Positions 6,635 to 8,280 of a DNA stretch of 8,280 nucleotides are shown in pieces. The first letter of the stretch is position 1. Each line of letters starts with the position of its first letter. Where the stretch lies: NCBI GenBank assembly GCA_031266255.1, contig JAISBK010000073.1, positions 1 to 8,280 of the forward strand. The letters are read 5' to 3'. The DNA comes from Treponema sp. GTDB lineage: Bacteria > Spirochaetota > Spirochaetia > Treponematales > Breznakiellaceae. The position numbers and the translations under genes were made by a program. The notes beneath the pieces are model-generated. The model saw only the letters and a list, made by a program, of their open reading frames with translations. It was not told where the DNA came from and did not search any database.

Positions 6635-7456
6635 ATGGATAAGGCGCGGTTTGAGCAGGACATGAAAGAATTTGTTCAACATAGTCCGGGGAATTACATA
6701 CCCAAGGACATTGCCCTGAGGCCCGATCTGGCGGGGATGCAAATTTTCAGAGAACCCATTTTCGGTTACGCCTCTGCGGAGGATCCCCTGTTTGAGGAAC
6801 TGAAAAACCCGGGAATAATCGGCCCTCACTTCATGATCCCTCGGGAGTGGCTTTCGGGCGCTGAAACCGTGATCTCTCTTTTTCTCCCTTTTACCGAAAC
6901 AGTGCGGGCCGCCAACCGGCAAAGCATGGATTGGCCGGCTATAGAATGGCTTCATGCACGGATAGAGGGTCAGGCATTTCAGGATCAAATCTGTACCTTT
7001 GGGGAGGAGCTTTTTAGAAACGAAGGGATAGAGGCACTTGCCCCTATGGTGGACCCGAGATTTTCCCGGATAAACCCGCTTACCCACAACAGAAACGAGA
7101 CCAGCAACTGGTCGGAGCGGCACGTCGCCTATGCGTGCGGTCTGGGAACCTTTGGCCTTTCCAAAGGGCTTATCACCCAAAAGGGAATTGCCGGGAGGTA
7201 CATCAGTGTCATCACCGCCGCGCACTTTACAAGGGACAAACGGCCCTATACAGGCCTCTACGATTACTGTATCCGCTGTGGCGCCTGCGTCAGAAACTGT
7301 CCCGGCGGGGCTATCTCTCTGGAAAAGGGGAAGAGCCATCCCCTGTGCGCCGCTTTCATGGAAGCCACCGAGGCAAAACACGCCCCCCGTTTCGGGTGCG
7401 GCAAGTGCCAGGTAAAGGTTCCCTGTGAGGAGCGAATACCTATCGGCCACAGATAG
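6635..7456 (+). CDS. QueG-related 4Fe-4S double-cluster protein
   Basis: From ATG 6635 this gives 273 residues. The protein resembles epoxyqueuosine reductase (QueG) in its C-terminal half: GLGTFGLSKGLITQKG followed by a GRYISVIT strand, then two cysteine clusters. Cluster one is C212-x2-C215-x2-C218-x3-C222-P, a ferredoxin-type 4Fe-4S site. Cluster two is C238, C255-x2-C258-x5-C264, with the GCGKCQVKVPCE signature. The N-terminal half (WLSGAETVISLFLPF) resembles the QueG N-terminal domain but is divergent. It is shorter than classical QueG, and I associate the GCGKCQ signature with a separate group of iron-sulfur proteins in anaerobes often annotated loosely as epoxyqueuosine reductase. A redox role is likely; queuosine synthesis or cobalamin use is not established. 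It follows the upstream terminator, so it is probably its own unit, and it converges on the next gene with a 17-base gap and no obvious shared terminator. Confidence 0.85.
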   Translation: MDKARFEQDMKEFVQHSPGNYIPKDIALRPDLAGMQIFREPIFGYASAEDPLFEELKNPGIIGPHFMIPREWLSGAETVISLFLPFTETVRAANRQSMDWPAIEWLHARIEGQAFQDQICTFGEELFRNEGIEALAPMVDPRFSRINPLTHNRNETSNWSERHVAYACGLGTFGLSKGLITQKGIAGRYISVITAAHFTRDKRPYTGLYDYCIRCGACVRNCPGGAISLEKGKSHPLCAAFMEATEAKHAPRFGCGKCQVKVPCEERIPIGHR

Positions 7457-7473
7457 GTGTAGTAACAGGAAGG

Positions 7474-7917
7474 TTATGCTATTTGGGTCAAATGGTTTTT
7501 TATTAGTATTTTATAGGGCAACAGGAGTAACCAATCTATCAATCCCGCGACAAGTATTAAATTCGCCATGAATTTAATATGGGGGCCTAAACCTTCCTTG
7601 GTTTCCAGCCAAATCAGATCAATTATAAAATGAATAAGTACAAACACTATCGCGATTATCCATACGAATTGTTCATAATTTTTGAAAAAGGTATACGCTT
7701 TAATCCATGTTTTCTTTTTTTCTTCCTTTTTGCCAATTATGGTAAAAGCCTTTACAAAAAATTTCCCATAAAAGATACATTGAAACAACAATGGTAAACC
7801 CACCATAATTATGATTGCAAGAGGATCAAACATATATGCTATCATTCCACCACGAGCAATAACAAAACCGATACTAGAAACAACTGCCAAAAGAATACAT
7901 ACAAAAATGCTTGCCAT
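7474..7917 (-). CDS. Small four-helix membrane protein resembling MotA
   Basis: From ATG 7915-7917 this gives 147 residues. A longer start at 7950 is open, but the good Shine-Dalgarno site (7926-7932) and the promoter, whose -10 overlaps the 7950 ATG, favour 7917. Predicted by eye: helices at about 2-21, 31-50, 84-104 and 115-135, with a lysine-rich cytoplasmic patch GKKEEKKK at 62-69. The first half (FVIARGGMIAYMFDPLAIIIMVG) has the G-G turn between helices one and two seen in MotA flagellar stator proteins. The final helix ending in LLLLPYKILIK resembles the end of MotA helix four. The large cytoplasmic domain of MotA, which contacts the rotor, is almost entirely missing. Homology to MotA is my inference from pattern only; a generic membrane protein is the alternative. 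It is AT-rich (about 25% G+C in one block), unlike the neighbouring iron-sulfur gene. Confidence 0.75.
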   Translation of the reverse strand: MASIFVCILLAVVSSIGFVIARGGMIAYMFDPLAIIIMVGLPLLFQCIFYGKFFVKAFTIIGKKEEKKKTWIKAYTFFKNYEQFVWIIAIVFVLIHFIIDLIWLETKEGLGPHIKFMANLILVAGLIDWLLLLPYKILIKNHLTQIA

Positions 7918-7925
7918 AACACTAT

Positions 7926-7932
7926 CCTCCTC
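7926..7932 (-). promoter_or_regulatory. Ribosome binding site of the small membrane protein
   Basis: Read on the minus strand this is GAGGAGG, eight bases before the ATG at 7917. It is the strongest Shine-Dalgarno match in the window and decides the start. Confidence 0.75.
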
Positions 7933-7945
7933 AGGTATTTTATTC

Positions 7946-7974
7946 ACCATATACTATGATGTCTATGGGGTCAA
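7946..7974 (-). promoter_or_regulatory. Promoter of the small membrane protein gene
   Basis: On the minus strand, TTGACC (7974-7969, five of six to the -35 consensus) is followed after 17 bases by TATGGT (7951-7946, four of six). Transcription would begin near 7939, leaving a leader of about 20 bases that includes the Shine-Dalgarno site. An A-rich stretch stands immediately upstream of the -35. Farther upstream are a 10-base palindrome, TCACCGGTGA (7996-8005), and a G7 tract (8014-8020 on the plus strand as C7). Confidence 0.5.
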
Positions 7975-8049
7975 GTTTTTTCTCTTTTTTGTAGTTCACC
8001 GGTGATACTTTTACCCCCCCAAGATTATGAAGAGGAATGAGATACCACA

Positions 8050-8082
8050 AAAGAGCTTGAGCGGGAACGGAAAAAATACTGA
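8050..8082 (+). pseudogene. Remnant of a second SprT-like gene, last codons only
   Basis: In one frame this reads KELERERKKY then stop. The intact gene ends ELERELDKY, and the stop falls at the same distance from the start of similarity (30 bases). Aligned DNA from 6494 and from 8050 matches at 24 of the first 30 positions, and the match continues through the stop and the terminator with one single-base gap. A TGA at 8038-8040 interrupts the frame just upstream, and I find no continuous similarity to the rest of the gene. It is best read as a decayed 3' end left by an old duplication. Confidence 0.62.
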
Positions 8083-8092
8083 ATATATAACA

Positions 8093-8121
8093 GGAAAAGC
8101 GGCTAATAAGCCGCTTTTTCC
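8093..8121. terminator. Bidirectional hairpin terminator, copy of the one at 6536
   Basis: AAAAGCGGCT (8095-8104) pairs perfectly with AGCCGCTTTT (8109-8118) around the loop AATA. GG and CC can extend the stem across a one-base T bulge at 8119. T-rich sequence follows on the plus strand. On the minus strand it stands 17 bases beyond the stop of the gene entering from the right edge, so it probably now serves that gene, with T6 farther downstream in that direction. Stem sequence and flanking CCCATTT match the terminator of the SprT-like operon. Confidence 0.75.
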
Positions 8122-8137
8122 CATTTAATCATATTTT

Positions 8138-8280
8138 CTATATTTTTCTATTAAGAGCCGTCTTACAAAGTTCAAGAACCAGGGATTTAAAATAATCCAG
8201 ACTAATGGGCATAAGTTCCACCGGAATTTGGGTGAATTCAAAAAATTCAAAGAGTTCTTCATCTGAAATGGCAAAGATAC
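8138..8280 (-). CDS. Unidentified protein, C-terminal 46 residues
   Basis: The minus-strand frame enters from the right edge and ends at TAG (plus-strand CTA 8138-8140). Visible: IFAISDEELFEFFEF, then TQIPVELMPISLDYF and a final amphipathic helix KSLVLELCKTALNRKI. The visible part is acidic and aromatic-rich near its start, without cysteine motifs or membrane segments. I do not recognise the family. The coding call rests on the open frame, its protein-like composition and the hairpin terminator directly after the stop. The other two minus frames are less protein-like or closed early. The start and most of the gene lie outside the window. Confidence 0.6.
   Translation of the reverse strand, partial: IFAISDEELFEFFEFTQIPVELMPISLDYFKSLVLELCKTALNRKI

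Larger units (their letters stand above)
8050..8135 (+). repeat. Direct repeat copy B: gene tail plus terminator
   Basis: This is the second copy of the repeat at 6494-6578, starting 1,556 bases away. The coding part is decayed, but the hairpin stem is preserved and even improved (ten perfect pairs, no A-G mismatch), as expected if only the terminator function remained under selection. Confidence 0.72.

Noticed and set aside
6611..7450. A 279-codon open frame on the minus strand, antisense to the QueG-like gene
   Set aside because: The plus strand has family motifs and a Shine-Dalgarno site. The antisense translation shows no recognisable domain and is a by-product of codon use in G+C-rich sequence.
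1..8280. tRNA or rRNA genes, CRISPR arrays, insertion-sequence ends, phage attachment sites
   Set aside because: I saw no cloverleaf-like sequence, regular repeats with spacers, transposase gene with paired terminal inverted repeats, or integrase. The neuBC pair lacks visible mobility genes or flanking repeats.

Overview
The window looks like chromosomal DNA of a spirochaete, most likely a gut-type Treponema. This is inferred from gene content and from the partial Rpn/PD-(D/E)XK-like gene at the left edge, a family I associate with termite-gut treponemes and gut Clostridia. No rRNA or other taxonomic marker is present, so the assignment is provisional. Base composition is mosaic. Sixty-base blocks counted by hand are about 57-58% G+C in the aminotransferase and rsmE genes, about 30% in neuC and about 25% in the small membrane-protein gene.

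Layout, left to right. (1) 1-218, minus strand: 5' part of a gene running off the left edge. (2) 389-1702, plus: PLP-dependent class I/II aminotransferase with a promoter-like sequence abutting its start. (3) 1875-4113, plus: neuB and neuC, an AT-richer pair for sialic (N-acetylneuraminic) acid synthesis. NeuC converts UDP-GlcNAc to ManNAc, and NeuB condenses ManNAc with PEP. No CMP-sialate synthetase (neuA) or sialyltransferase lies in the window. (4) 4177-6526, plus: a compact operon of a class I methyltransferase, RsmE (16S rRNA m3U1498 methyltransferase) and an HExxH protein with a SprT-like zinc site and a coiled-coil tail. The genes abut or overlap and end at a strong hairpin terminator. 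(5) 6635-7456, plus: a QueG-related 4Fe-4S protein with its own ribosome binding site. (6) 7474-7917, minus: a four-helix membrane protein resembling MotA without its cytoplasmic domain. (7) 8050-8121: a decayed second copy of the last codons and terminator of the SprT-like gene. (8) 8138-8280, minus: 3' end of an unidentified gene that enters from the right edge.

The clearest unexplained signals are the duplicated gene tail plus terminator about 1.56 kb from its parent, gene starts without a Shine-Dalgarno site that sit directly behind -10-like hexamers (possible leaderless transcripts), the neuBC pair without neuA, and the MotA-like miniature protein whose promoter lies downstream of a G7 tract. 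I did not find a clearly new multi-gene system.
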